Origin: Scolanthus callimorphus
Lineage: Eukaryota; Cnidaria; Anthozoa; Actiniaria; Edwardsiidae
Length of the DNA stretch: 64,000 bases
Assembly: GCA_033964015.1 (NCBI GenBank)
Contig: CM066918.1
Coordinates: 28,789,387 to 28,853,386, forward strand
Reading direction: 5' to 3'
Shown piece after piece: positions 31,680 through 46,600 of the stretch; position 1 is the first letter of the stretch, and each line of letters opens with the position of its first letter. The notes under the pieces were generated by a model. It made no database searches. It was not told the DNA's origin and saw only the letters and a list, made by a program, of their open reading frames with translations. The translations under genes were made by a program, and so were the position numbers.

Positions 31680-34600
31680 TTACACTATGACCAGGGCTTC
31701 ACTAACTGGCATATTGATCACAGCTGTGATGATAGGGACGCTCTTGCCTTGGCGGAGGACAAACACCTTGATAACATCCGAGATTCCCTTGTCGCTGATA
31801 CACTCCACCAGGGTGTCATACGTGTATCCCAGCGCTGGGACAAGTAAGGGGACGATGATACAAGGCTTAGCCAGCGCGTACAGCGACTCGTCGTACTGAA
31901 ACGTTATCAGCAAGTTAGTGATCGCCACACTGGGATATATTCTGCAGGTTAACTGTGAGTTTGAAGGCAGGTCCGATGCCTTGGATCTGTGCGGAGAGTT
32001 TGAGCGGCTCTAGGGCGGATGAGGAGACGGGATTCAAGCTCTTGTGTAGCGCGTTCACGTACGAGCGCGCCGCATTGAGCCGGACCAAATAGAGGTCGTG
32101 TTGGAACACCCGATGCATGGCCACTGCGTTCTCACGCTCTCGCAGCGTCTGGTCCACAAACACTTTGGTTTTCTTGGGCACGCTGAGTTTGACTGACTGG
32201 GCAGGAGGAGGACCAGGCGTCAGATCCTTGCCGTCGAAGGTAGCGCTGCGTTTGAGGATTTTCACGAAGAGACTTCCAGACTTCGTGATGAGAATCAACG
32301 CGCTGTCTTCCCGCCCGAATCGACCAAACCTGATGGCGGTGACAGTGTCTTGCATGTGGAGAGTGTTAACAAGATATTTCTCCTTGTAAAGCCTAACTTC
32401 GCCATTGGTTAGTGACACCATGACACCCTTGAAGCCCCTCGCCTTGTAGTCCATCTGCGCCATTGTAGCAATATTAGCCGGCAGGTACACTGTCCATAGT
32501 TTCTTTCCCTTTGTAGAATAGCAAGTCAAGGTATTATCCATGCATCCCACCACCACGTTCTTACCAATGCGCTCGAGTCCCACAGCCTGGGATGTGAGCT
32601 CTATGGTGGCTTTCGGGAGCTTGCTGCCTCGCTTGTGTGTGTACACTTTCCCGTCTCTGCAAGCCACTATGACCCTGAACTCCACATCGTACAATCCTGT
32701 CACCGACACCAGGGCGGGGACACTTGGGACGCTCATCTTGGCTAGCACAGTAAAGGCTTCTGGGTCTAGAATAAAGATGTCCTTGCTCTCTGTGCCGATC
32801 ACCAAGCAGCTGACAGCATCATCATCTGACATGCTCTTTTTCATAGTACTCATGCATGTGATAACAGTTTGTCTCTTCAGGGGTGCAGTTTTGTACAAAC
32901 TGGCAAAAGCCTCAAGCTCATCTTGATCTAGAGAAAGAAACCTCAGGGAGCGTACTGTGAGTAAACCCTCACTTCCCTCAGCTCGCAGGCTCTCCAGCAT
33001 CTCTCTCAGCATCTGGACGTCAATTTTATCTTCTTTAGCTTGGTTCCACAAGTCCTGTTCCACAATGTTCACTTCTAAGGGAGGCAGAGTGAACTGAAAT
33101 AGGGCCGCAGGTTCTTGTAGACGTAGATAAACGGCCCAGAGGCTACAGCAACTGCTGGTGTCCGTGGGTCATTAGTGTCCATATAGAAGGATACAAGGGC
33201 AGTGGGAAGATCTATTAGTGCACTCTCCATGAACAGATTGGTTCCTTTGAATACCTTCAGTTTCATATCATAGGTACCGGTGCCGAGGTCAGCCACAAGG
33301 AGCTTGAAGTCACCATCGGAATTCAAGTCGGCAAGAGAGATGGAGGAGGAGAAAGTGTACAGGTTGGCCATGGGATCATGGTGGGCATTAAGCCATACCT
33401 CACTGTCTTCCCTGAATAAAAAAAATGTAAAGATCAGAACTTAAACCAGATGTCATTGATAGTGATTACGACAATTTTGAATAAAACCTTTTTACTGTTC
33501 ACTCATTGTTTGTGAAAATAAATAAAAATGTGAATCCTTTAAGAATGCCTGTCAGTGCAGTCATGGTATTGATTTTCATATGATACGAAAATACTTCGGA
33601 GCCTCTTGGTGAGCGTTTGAAGGTTGTTGTTTTCTTGGCACATTTAGACATACTTCACTGCTGTACACATTGACTGCCATTAGGTGAACATTCTTTGAGT
33701 TTGTGCGCAACAGAACAGGGCAAAGCGAGGAATGCCTTGCACATTTGGTTTGCCGCATTGCATGACTGTCGACAGGCATTCTATAAATTGTTGTTCCTCT
33801 TAAAAATCAACCAGTATGTGCCTGTGCCAGAATTGGCTTGGTGAGGAAACTTAGTTGTTTGAAGCTATGAATTGCATGTTGGCTGTCAGTTTTTCTTTTG
33901 CAGCTGTCTTCTTTTTTTGAGCAGCCGCCTACTTCCAAACCTTCTGACAGCTCTGCATCCCCTTGTTGGTCTGAATTTCAGCCATCTTTTCACTTTGCAA
34001 AAGGAAGCGTCTAAATTCACCACAAGATTCTCTTCATGAGTCATGTCGCAGCAGTTAGATCTTACAAATTGGATGGCAACCGTACACAATGCACAAAGGA
34101 AAAACAATGGAACCATACAACAAGGAGACAATGACCTATTTTATGCTTCTAAAATAGCTGCGACATTACCCTCCTTGTCATCCATTAAATAACCACTGAC
34201 CAAAAATCGGACACAGTAGAATCTGATTGGCTGGTTCCATTAGAGCACCTTGTCACCTGAGTCTTGTGGGTAATTTTCAAGGTGGCAGTTAATCGAGCAC
34301 AAGACCCTGGGGGAGGCTGAGTCACATGACCATTTCGAAACAAATGACAAACTCATTCCCATGTCCTCAAACAGTGGTCATGTGACTCAGCCTCCCCTAG
34401 GGTCTTGTGCTTGATCAACTGCCATCATGAAAATTACCCAGGAGGGAGGGGGGATAATAATCAAGGGAGCCGGGGAGCCAACATAGAAAATGTCCCTTCG
34501 CAAAATACAGTAAGTGTATGGTAAAATCTCTTGAAATGGGGCTGTGGCAGGAAACAAGTTTTTTGCTTGGTTGCAATTTATTGAATTCAGACATTTTATT

Positions 34601-34973
34601 TTTTGTTTTTACCCCCAAATACAAATGTACGCCTATTCTACTGGCTGGCAGGTGTACAGAAAAATGTAGCTGCTAGACGCTGTTGGGAATTCTCTAGAAA
34701 CAGAAACTTGGAGAAAGCTCTCGATATTAAGTACTTTGTTAGATGTAAAATATAAACTTATGTGACCTAACCTACAACCTAACCTCCTCATTGGTAAACG
34801 AATAAAAAGAAATCCGGTGGTACCATATTTAACTCAACGTTGTCAGGGATCCGGTGAACGATGTAAACAAACATTTTGCAGACTGACATCACTTTTATCA
34901 CACCTTGTCACAGAAAAAAAAGTAGGCGAAACATTAAAAAAAAACTTTACCTTAGACTAGTAGTACTCTCCAT
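31680..34973 (-). CDS. BBS1: Bardet-Biedl syndrome 1 protein (BBSome subunit)
   Basis: BBS1 is a core BBSome subunit that binds ARL6/BBS3 and carries membrane cargo in and out of cilia. Exon 1 (34973-34951) encodes MESTTSL. A 1.5 kb intron follows, and one exon (33411-31680) holds the remaining ~577 codons. The total is about 585 residues (human 593). The N-terminal beta-propeller is clear (WLNAHHDPMANLYTFSSSIS, then VASGPFIYVYKNLRPYF), as is LKRQTVITCMSTMKKS. The C-terminal adaptin-ear region ends GISDVIKVFVLRQGKSVP. Two frame breaks interrupt it. At the AAA run 33097-33099 (plus strand) one base is missing. At the GGG run 31932-31934 the frame moves by one extra or two missing bases. Apart from these, conservation is uninterrupted and there are no other stops. 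The vertebrate gene has many introns, so the near-intronless body is unusual. Confidence 0.93.
34268..34440. repeat. Foldback element in the BBS1 intron
   Basis: The arms gggtaattttcaaggtggca … aagaccctgggggaggctga and their inverted partner bound a short loop. The core is the same family as the UBIAD1-intron foldback at 4531-4749. Confidence 0.72.
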
Positions 34974-35406
34974 GTCGAAATCGTCGTTTGTGTGGCACGA
35001 GTAGGGCAAATTTCCACTTTATTTCGGCTCCATATCGCGGCTCTCCAAAGATATATCCAAGATGGCGACCAGCTGCTAGAGCACATTCTCGCGCGGTTTT
35101 TTAACCACAGCAAAACCAAATTAATTCCGCAACAACATTTATTTTGGCAATTTTTATTTTTTATATTTAAATGAGATATTCCTTTCTCTATATATTTCAT
35201 GTGTTAAATATTTCTTACTTTCGCTTTTCTCAAAAATTATTTAGGAAGAATATAAATAATTCAACCATAGTTGGTTTCCCTGTGTTTAAAAGAGAGCGCC
35301 TGGGAACTACACGTGGGATCATCAAATAACTGCCAAGCCACGACACGAACAACATTGGAAAATTGCCTTGAAATTTTGTTCAAGAACGTTCGTAAACTCC
35401 CACAAA
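34974..35406. promoter_or_regulatory. Divergent promoter region, BBS1 / DDI
   Basis: Only 433 bases separate the BBS1 and DDI start codons, which point outward. The interval must hold both 5' UTRs and promoters. No X-box was found here despite BBS1 being a ciliary gene, and no TATA box is evident. Confidence 0.55.
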
Positions 35407-37384
35407 ATGAAAGTAACAATAACAGGTGATGATGGTTCAATTTTTAACTTGGATGTGAGCAATGATTTAGAAGTGGAAAACTTTAAAGCTCTGCTAGAAT
35501 TCGAGTCTGGTGTTCCTTCAAGCGAGATTTCCTTGTTCCATGATGGAGTTCAGCTCACGGATATCAAGAAATCTTTGGCAGGTTACTCTGTAAAAGATGG
35601 AGATGTTGTTATGATGACGAGAACACGACCTAGATCTGCAGCACCAAATATTCCAGGTAGGTACTTATCTTAACTGGATGTTGTATAAACCTGTGGGATG
35701 GAATGTGCTGACAATGACATTGTGGAAAACAGTGAATGAAAATGAAACTTCTTCATCATAGCAATATTTCAAACGGTCCTGCCTCAAACTGATTCATCCT
35801 CACAATAGAAGATTTCATAACCCAAAGAATATAATCATATTTGAAAGAATTTCATGAGTCAACAAGAGAAGAAAATAAGTGGTTATTGTGATGCATTTTC
35901 TTTCCAAACAACTTGAAAGTCTTATCTACAATATCTTTCTATATAGCTTCTGCCCCTGCAAACCCAATGTCTATTGACTATTGGGGCCAAATTCAGATAC
36001 CTCAGCCAGGCCAGAGCCAAGCATCTGGTAATAACAGACAAGCTGCTGCACCTGTCAATCAAGAAAGCCCAGAATTTATCAGGGACATGTTTCAGAATGA
36101 CCCACATCAGTTATCACTACTAAAAGAACGAAACCCAGAGCTAGCAGAGGCACTGCTTAGTGGAGATATACAAAAATTTGCCACTGTGCTAAACAGGCAG
36201 AAACAAGAGAGGGTAGAGAGAGAAATGAGGAGGATTCGCACCATGAATGCAGGCATGTTTGATGCAGAGGCTCAGAGAGAAATAGCAGAGGAAATCCGTA
36301 TGGCAAACATAAACCAGAACATGGAGACAGCAATGGAGTATTCCCCGAGTCATTTGCTAAAGTAATCATGCTGTATATTAACTGTAAGCTAAATGGACAC
36401 CCAGTGAAGGCATTTGTGGACTCTGGCGCCCAAATGACATTTATGAGTTCGGCCTGTGCTGCACGGATTCACATAGAACGCTTGATTGACCATCGCTGGT
36501 CTGGCATAGCACAAGGTGTTGGTCAGCAGAAGATTGTTGGAAGGGTCCACCTTGCACAGATTCAGATAGAGAATGATTTCCTTCAATCATCATTCTCTGT
36601 GCTCCAAGACCAAGCCATGGATTTGGTATTGGGCCTTGATATGCTCAAACGACACCAGGTATGAAGCATGATTTGAGTTTTTATTATCAACTTTCAAATT
36701 AATTCATCCCCCTGTTAAGGGCCTGCTTTAGCTACCCTAGATATTTCTATTGTCCCTACCTACCCTGGGTTTCCAATGAATTTCTTCATAACCCTCCAAG
36801 AATTTTTCATTCTATTTGCATGCATCATATGCAATCTTGGATACCTTGCTGCTCTAGGAAACACCCACCCTGGAAATCCAGACATCAACATCAACAGCAG
36901 ATAGTTGCAAATTTACCGAAGATTATTTTCTATAGTTGCCCATTGTACGAGTTACAGGTCCCTTGATCTGATATATGTTTACATTGTAGTGTTGTATTGA
37001 CCTGAAGAACAATGTCCTTCGCATTGGCACAACTGGCACAGAAACACCATTTTTGTCAGAAGGGGACCTGCCAGATATTGCCAGGCTCTCTAATGAGCCA
37101 GGACAAGCAGGTTCCTTACAGGAAACAGAAGACCGAAACCTTGCAGAGGCCCTGACGAGGTCTGCACAAGATACCTCCACCCCAGCTACCTCCAGCGCAG
37201 TTGGAAGTTCTACCTCTAATCAACTGCCACCCAAAGTTTTCCTGAAGAAAAGATTCAAAGCTTGGTAGGGATGGGCTTTGCTAGGGAGAAGGCTATTGAA
37301 GGATTAAGACTAGCCAATGGAGATGTTAATTTAGCTGCTGCCACTTTGTTTGCTCAGTCAATCCAGGTCCCAAAGCCCTCTTAA
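35407..37384 (+). CDS. DDI2: DDI1/DDI2-type ubiquitin-binding aspartyl protease (UBL-HDD-RVP-UBA)
   Basis: DDI proteins shuttle ubiquitinated cargo to the proteasome; human DDI2 cleaves and activates NRF1. Exons 35407-35656, 35947-36658 and 36990-37384 give about 452 residues. The order is an N-terminal ubiquitin-like domain ([20 protein letters not shown]; residues 1-80), a helical domain ([19 protein letters not shown]), a retropepsin-like domain with the catalytic DSGAQMTFM (Asp about 242) and a C-terminal UBA domain ([20 protein letters not shown]). The UBA is retained, as in yeast Ddi1 but unlike human DDI1/DDI2. Two single-base losses break the frame: at the CCCC run 36343-36346 and the TTTT run 37237-37240. 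Conserved sequence resumes directly after each. I chose ATG 35407 because the UBL begins there; an in-frame ATG 39 bases upstream is less likely. The symbol follows the family; DDI1 would be equally valid. Confidence 0.93.
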
Positions 37385-38698
37385 CAATGGCTAAGATGTA
37401 GAAGCATACCACACAGAACTGTTGTATTGTATTGAATTTGAACTGTTGTATTCTTAATTCACAATTTTTGGCACAAAATGTGAAATCAGGTGGATTGATT
37501 TACTTGTATTCCTTTGGGACTTTCCAAGCGAAGGTTTGGTTTTGATATCGCAAGAAACATGAAACCTGCTCAAATTGACCAATACTAATTAGAAAGCAAG
37601 ATGTTTTGTGTAATGTTTTTCTAAGTCAAGAATTGAACTAACAGCTATCTAGGGATTAATTTTTATAATTGTTTTTAATGATGTTACTTTACATTTTCAT
37701 CCAAGTATTATTTTAATAGTAGGTAATGTCAACATTTTCCAAAATATTGTGTACTGTGACACAACGGCCAAGAAACCTGGTATGGACAAAGTTGAAGGGA
37801 GCCTGTCACACAATTGTGCAGCTGTTCTGTGCATCTCTCAATCAAAGAAGTATCATCCAGTAACGATGGCCAGGGAAGGCTAAAAACAAATCTCGCTTCT
37901 TCTCAATCCATCTGACCATGCTTTTTAGCTAATAGTAATCTGATAGGATGGTCTTATTAGTTTTGCTGATAATTCAGTGATCGCTCCTGGAGCATGCGCA
38001 TATATGACAGGCACCCTTTAATGTAGCAATGTTCAGTTTCATGTAGTATTGTTACAGCTTTATTACACATTGCTGATGTTAGTCTTGAATAAATTAATAG
38101 AAGACAATTTTGTTGATGCATGAGTTTTTTGGTATTCCTTTCTTCTATAAATACATATCTATATCATCTTCACCAGCTTTCAAACTAACACAGAGATGCC
38201 AACCTGATCAAATAGAAAAGCGAGAGATTTTAGCGGAAATACAACAAACTGTATGAGAACAGCCAACACAAAATCCGGGAGAAATACAGTAAATGTATGA
38301 AAAATAATGAAAAAATTAAGCAGGAGTGCAAAGTGCAGGAGACATGGCATCTCTGCTACCACCCTTAAACTTGGCAGTTTTGCCAACTGTTCATTCAATG
38401 GTACATGTAGACAGGACATGAAAATAATGCTCAGTATGCCCTAACCACAAGATAGCAGACTATTATAAGTCATTAGAATAATTATATTATTCTAGGTGAC
38501 ATTCCTACTACGGCAAAATCAGTGTTATGTAGAACTTTTCCAATAAGAACTTGATATAAAAAGATGAACAGTTATGCCTCAAGACTATGTACTGTATGTA
38601 TTTGCAATGTCCATGTAGTCATCTTCCTCCTGAACAGACTCCATTTTTGGTAGTGTCCAATGAATGGTACAAGACTGAGTTCTTCATAAATAATTCCA
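37385..38698. other. Convergent 3' region between DDI and POLR2D
   Basis: The 1.3 kb gap between two stop codons presumably carries both 3' UTRs. An AATAAA hexamer at 38088-38093 (plus) is a candidate poly(A) signal for DDI. A MITE-like stretch with gaaatacagtaaatgtatga lies near 38280. No further gene is visible. Confidence 0.5.
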
Positions 38699-41955
<3,257 letters not shown>

Positions 41956-43630
41956 CTTGAAATGAATTTGTAACCGAGCCTTCAGATTGATCAGACTTCA
42001 GACAATGCTCTGCGGGATCATGCGGGATGCTCGAATTATCCCGTGAATCCGGAACTAAACACGGAAGTACAGCTCATGTCTATGATCTTTTCTTTTAAAT
42101 AGACATAACTATCAACATTTTCAAAGTATTTCCTTTTACTCCAAAAATATATTAAGGATATGTAGCTGAAGAGTAAATAAATAAAATAAAATTCCACGTA
42201 GCAATCCCGCGGGTTCACGCGCTTGATTTGTCACGTGGTTTTTCGAACGAACGTAAGCAAGAGGGCGCAAGTTTTGCTGGTAAGTTTGTCTAAATTTACG
42301 GCAAATCAGAGATAACGACAATAACGATTATGCCTCTCTTATTTACTAGACTGCTAATACAAGCATGCTCTAAATTGGTCCAAAAAGGTAGAAAAATATG
42401 GTTGCAAAACACGAAAATCGATCGGTGTGTGTGCTGTGAACAGCCGCGACGACATTAACTTAATTTTGGAAAGTGACCCTGTCTTTTTCGAAGCCGTGCT
42501 GGAACATTGGAGGACCAAAATAAAAATAGTTTGCAGATGATTTTTAATCAAACCATGGAATTTCTTGGGGAGTTCCCAACCCTAGCTGGTCAGTTACTAG
42601 GGGAGGATCCAGGAAGTTTACTGTAGTGGGTAAATCCTGGAAATAAATAAGCTCAGTTCAGTTCTGTTCTGTTCAGGAATAAATGTAGACTCCTTCGTAG
42701 TCCCCAGCGGTCGGAGTCACGCAATAGGAATATGTTGCCGAAGTTTAGAAGATCTACTGGTAATCCAATTCAGTTGCAAGTAAAAATACATATGGGAACA
42801 ATAGAACATTATTGTTTTGCTTGGCCAATAATTTATTATAATTCATTTAACATATTTTCCCGCTTCTGATTGGTTGAGCGCCACTGGCTATTTCTTGATG
42901 TTTTAAAAGGCATGTGACTTATCCCATCGATGACGTTAAAGATTGGATAAGTTGAAAACTTATTGCACGCTTGACGTTACGCAATTGTAGGCAGGCTGGC
43001 AAAACTGATAAAACAATTAAGGAATTCAGCTTTCATATGATGTGGAGAATCATTCAGATCTCAAGGATGTTATCTACCTCGGTCTTTGGCCTCGATGGAT
43101 AACACCCCCTTGATCTGAATAATTCTCCACATCATACTCAGCGGCATTCATTAATTGCTAAGTATACGTGTAGCAGCACCAAGCAACATCAAACTTATTG
43201 GGTCAGGGCTCTTGGTATATTTTACTGGATCTCAAATCTTGTTAACAGTAGTACTATATATCTTCCTCACTTTCCAGTGATGTAGCAAGGTGAGAGGATT
43301 TTTTTAAATGTAAAATATAAAACACAAAATCATCCCCCTTGAAAATGATGCCTGCCAGTATGCCCTAGATTGGGAAGCCTGCTATGCCACTGCCAATCTC
43401 GCCCCTAGAGCCTTTGTTTGTCTGGGCCATCGGGTGTGTTACCATTGTTTTTTTTTCTTATTTTCAAAAGTGCCTTCTTCAGTAGTGAATCCCTCCCAAC
43501 CTGGCAAAATTGTAATATAATTGTACTACAGAAATTATTCTACCTGAATCCTATTTCCAGGCAAATCATAAATGCGAATAATTTCAAATTTCATTTTATT
43601 CTCTTTAGCCTGGAGAGCCTCCTTTCCAAG
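41956..43630. promoter_or_regulatory. Divergent region between POLR2D and MTHFR
   Basis: This 1.7 kb gap lies between outward-facing starts. A splice acceptor (ttattctctttag, ending about 43609) directly before the MTHFR ATG suggests an upstream MTHFR 5' UTR exon. A foldback MITE lies at 43012-43158. No other gene is supported. Confidence 0.5.
43012..43158. repeat. Foldback MITE
   Basis: The arms gatgtggagaatcattcaga and tctgaataattctccacatc are inverted, with outer caattaa/ttaattg ends and an inner gaggtag/cctcg hairpin. Confidence 0.7.
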
Positions 43631-46600
43631 ATGTCATGTGCAGATTACGCTTGCATGGCAAAGCAATCAGATGATTGCAATGACACAGAGAGACCACCCC
43701 CAACACAGCTGATTGAGAAAATCAAACAGAAGATACAAGATAATGAAAAATACTTTTCTTTGGAGGTTTTCCCACCAAAAACATTCAATGGAGCTACAAA
43801 TCTTTTTGCCATTATGTGCCGCATAAGCGAGAGTGCCACACCTTTGTTTGTTGACATCACTTGGAAAGCTTCTAAGGATCCAATGTCTGACAAATGCCTA
43901 GAGCCAACAACATTGCTAGTCGCAATATCATCAAGGCAAGTCAACAAGTTTAACACCATGATTCACATTCCTTATGATGGGACCACAAAGACACAAGTAT
44001 TTAAGCACCTCACTAGAGCAAGAGAGTTTGGTGTATGTGGAGTCAGGGCAGCAAGGAGAGGTGAGTTGATGCTGGCTGTTAATACAGAAATCTATCAGCT
44101 TCTCTTTGCAATACCAGAACAGAGCATAGAGCAGATTTCATATGAATGTGAACAAGTTATGGCACAGACTGTGTACTGTCTACAGTGGTCATTTTGCAAA
44201 GTTCTGTGCTCTGGGTGTTGTGCAACTGGAGCCAATAATCCTAGCCTCACCAGAACCTTGCCAAGTGTTGACAAGGGTCATCATGTTGTCTGGGGATCAT
44301 TACATTAATATATTGATCTGGGAAGAGAAACATAAGTGAATATACAATCAGTCATTAATCTCTGCTACTTATTTAGCTGATGTTAGTTTTGATAGTTTTT
44401 GGAAATGTTGTTACTGAAGGTGATAACTACCATTTTCGTTCAAACTTGCATGTTTTGTCAAGCAGTACTCACGTTTCTCACACTCTGGTTGGCTGAAAAA
44501 TAATGTTCAAAAATCAGAGAGTGAGAAACACGACAACTTGCACATTTGAAAGGTAAACCTATGTGAAAAAATTGTCACGCTTCAGGGTTGATTACAAAAA
44601 TGGTAGTAATCCTGGACTTTCTGAGATGACTAATGATTAATTTTGTTGCACGTTGATTGATTTTAGGGCCAGGAAACAACAATGGTAATCACACTGTTAT
44701 GGAGGATGGATTTTCTAGTCTTGTGGATCTCATCAGATTTATTAAACAAGAATTCCATGATGAGTTTACCATTGCTATTACAGGTAACAGCTCGTCTAAA
44801 CAACAACTGAGATTGACCTTTAGAACCATTTGTCAGGGATTTTTGTGCACTTCAAATCGTACACTGGAATGCCCTTTTCTGCCTCCCACACCTATAGCAA
44901 TATAATATTGTATAAATTCCCATGCAATGCAGTTGAAGTTACAAAATGATGGCTGTGGCTAACTAATTTATAGTTTCCAATGTATGACTACAGCTAAATT
45001 TTCACTGTTGTGTTAAAATTTATTTAGGTACATCCCAATGCTCTTGGTTAACCACCTTGGGGGAGGTTTTGGCATACATGTATTATGGGGTTTAGAGTTC
45101 AGCAGTGAGGGCTTCCATCCGAGAATGTTTCCTAGCTCTACTCAGTTTACATGCAATTAATGTCAATATATTAATTTTAATCACAGGTTATCCTTCAGAT
45201 GCTGATGACAGCAAATCATACCAACAAGACTTAGGACTTCTCAAACAAGAGGTCGATGCTGGGGCTGATTTTATTACCACACAAATGTTCTTCAAAGTAG
45301 AGACATTTTCAAGTTTGAGAAAGATTGCCGTAGAGTTGGCATAAATGTGCCTATTATTCCTGGCATTCTTCCCATTCAGGTAAATCATGCTGTTGACACG
45401 CTGACCCATAGCACTGCCAGCTACCTTTCATCGGATCACAGACAAAATCATAATTGAGCCACTGAAATTAGCCAAACAGGCCTGACTTACTTTTTTTTAA
45501 TAAACGCCTGCTTTGAAACATTCAGACAGCACTAAAAATTAATGTGATGCAGTTACAAGAATTGGAAGCCCATACCGTGTGCACATGTTTTTTTCACCAG
45601 CAGAACATGACCTCTGTATGCCCCCTACTTTTTTTCCTGAATTTAGATGCAATTTCACAGCTGGTTTACCTTGATTTTGTTTGTGGCTTTGTTTCATTCC
45701 CCTATCTTTCCATTAATTCATCTCCCTGTATTAAAAATTTTGTTATCTTTTTCAGAGTTTTAACTCACTTCGTCAGCTGAATCGAACAACCTCTATCAAA
45801 GTACCTCAAGAAATTATGGATACCTTAATGCCAATAAAAGATGACCGTGATGCTGTTTATGAATATGGAGTACAACAAGCCACACAAATGTGCAGAGAAC
45901 TGCTTGCAAGCAACATTGTACAAGGGGTTCACTTTTACACTTTGAACATTGAGAAACCAATTTTGTCAATTTTAGACAACCTTAACATGATTCGTGGTGC
46001 TGAGGATAGTAACAAGTTTCCATGGCAACTGAGTGACATTCGTGGTGGAGAAGATGTGCGTCCAATATTTTGGGCCACCCGGCCAAGGAGCTATTTGATT
46101 CGGACTTCAGAATGGGAAGATGTGCCTAACGGAAGGTGGGGCAACTCAAGCTCGGCCTCGTTTGGAGAGCTTAAGGATTACCATCTGTTTTTAACTGAAA
46201 AGTACAAGCAGGATGATGAGTTACGAAGTATGTGGGGGCAGGAGATACAAAGTATCCAAGATGTTTTTGATGTGTTTGTGTGTTACATCACTGGGAAAGA
46301 TAATAAGAATGGCTGCAAGGCAAGTTAGGTACCATTGATGACCAATTTTCTTGATAAAAAAGGCTAGTGGAGGTTACATCTCTTGAAGTTACTTTAAAAA
46401 AATCCCACAGCCTCGTCCACCATTGTTGACATACTTGACTGCTGTGGCTGGTGTTCGTGTTTTACTTCAAGAGTGAGGACTCAAATCCGGCCTTTTGCAA
46501 ATACAATCAGAAGAGAGTATTTGATACAAAATAAAACTTCTCTCATTTTTTTATCTACCTTATTGGTACTAAAAAGCGTTTAGCATATTTCGCGGGCCTT

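Noticed and set aside
31680..34973. BBS1 as a dead pseudogene
   Set aside because: Apart from the two run-linked breaks, conservation is continuous from the first to last residue and the 5' exon and splice sites are intact.
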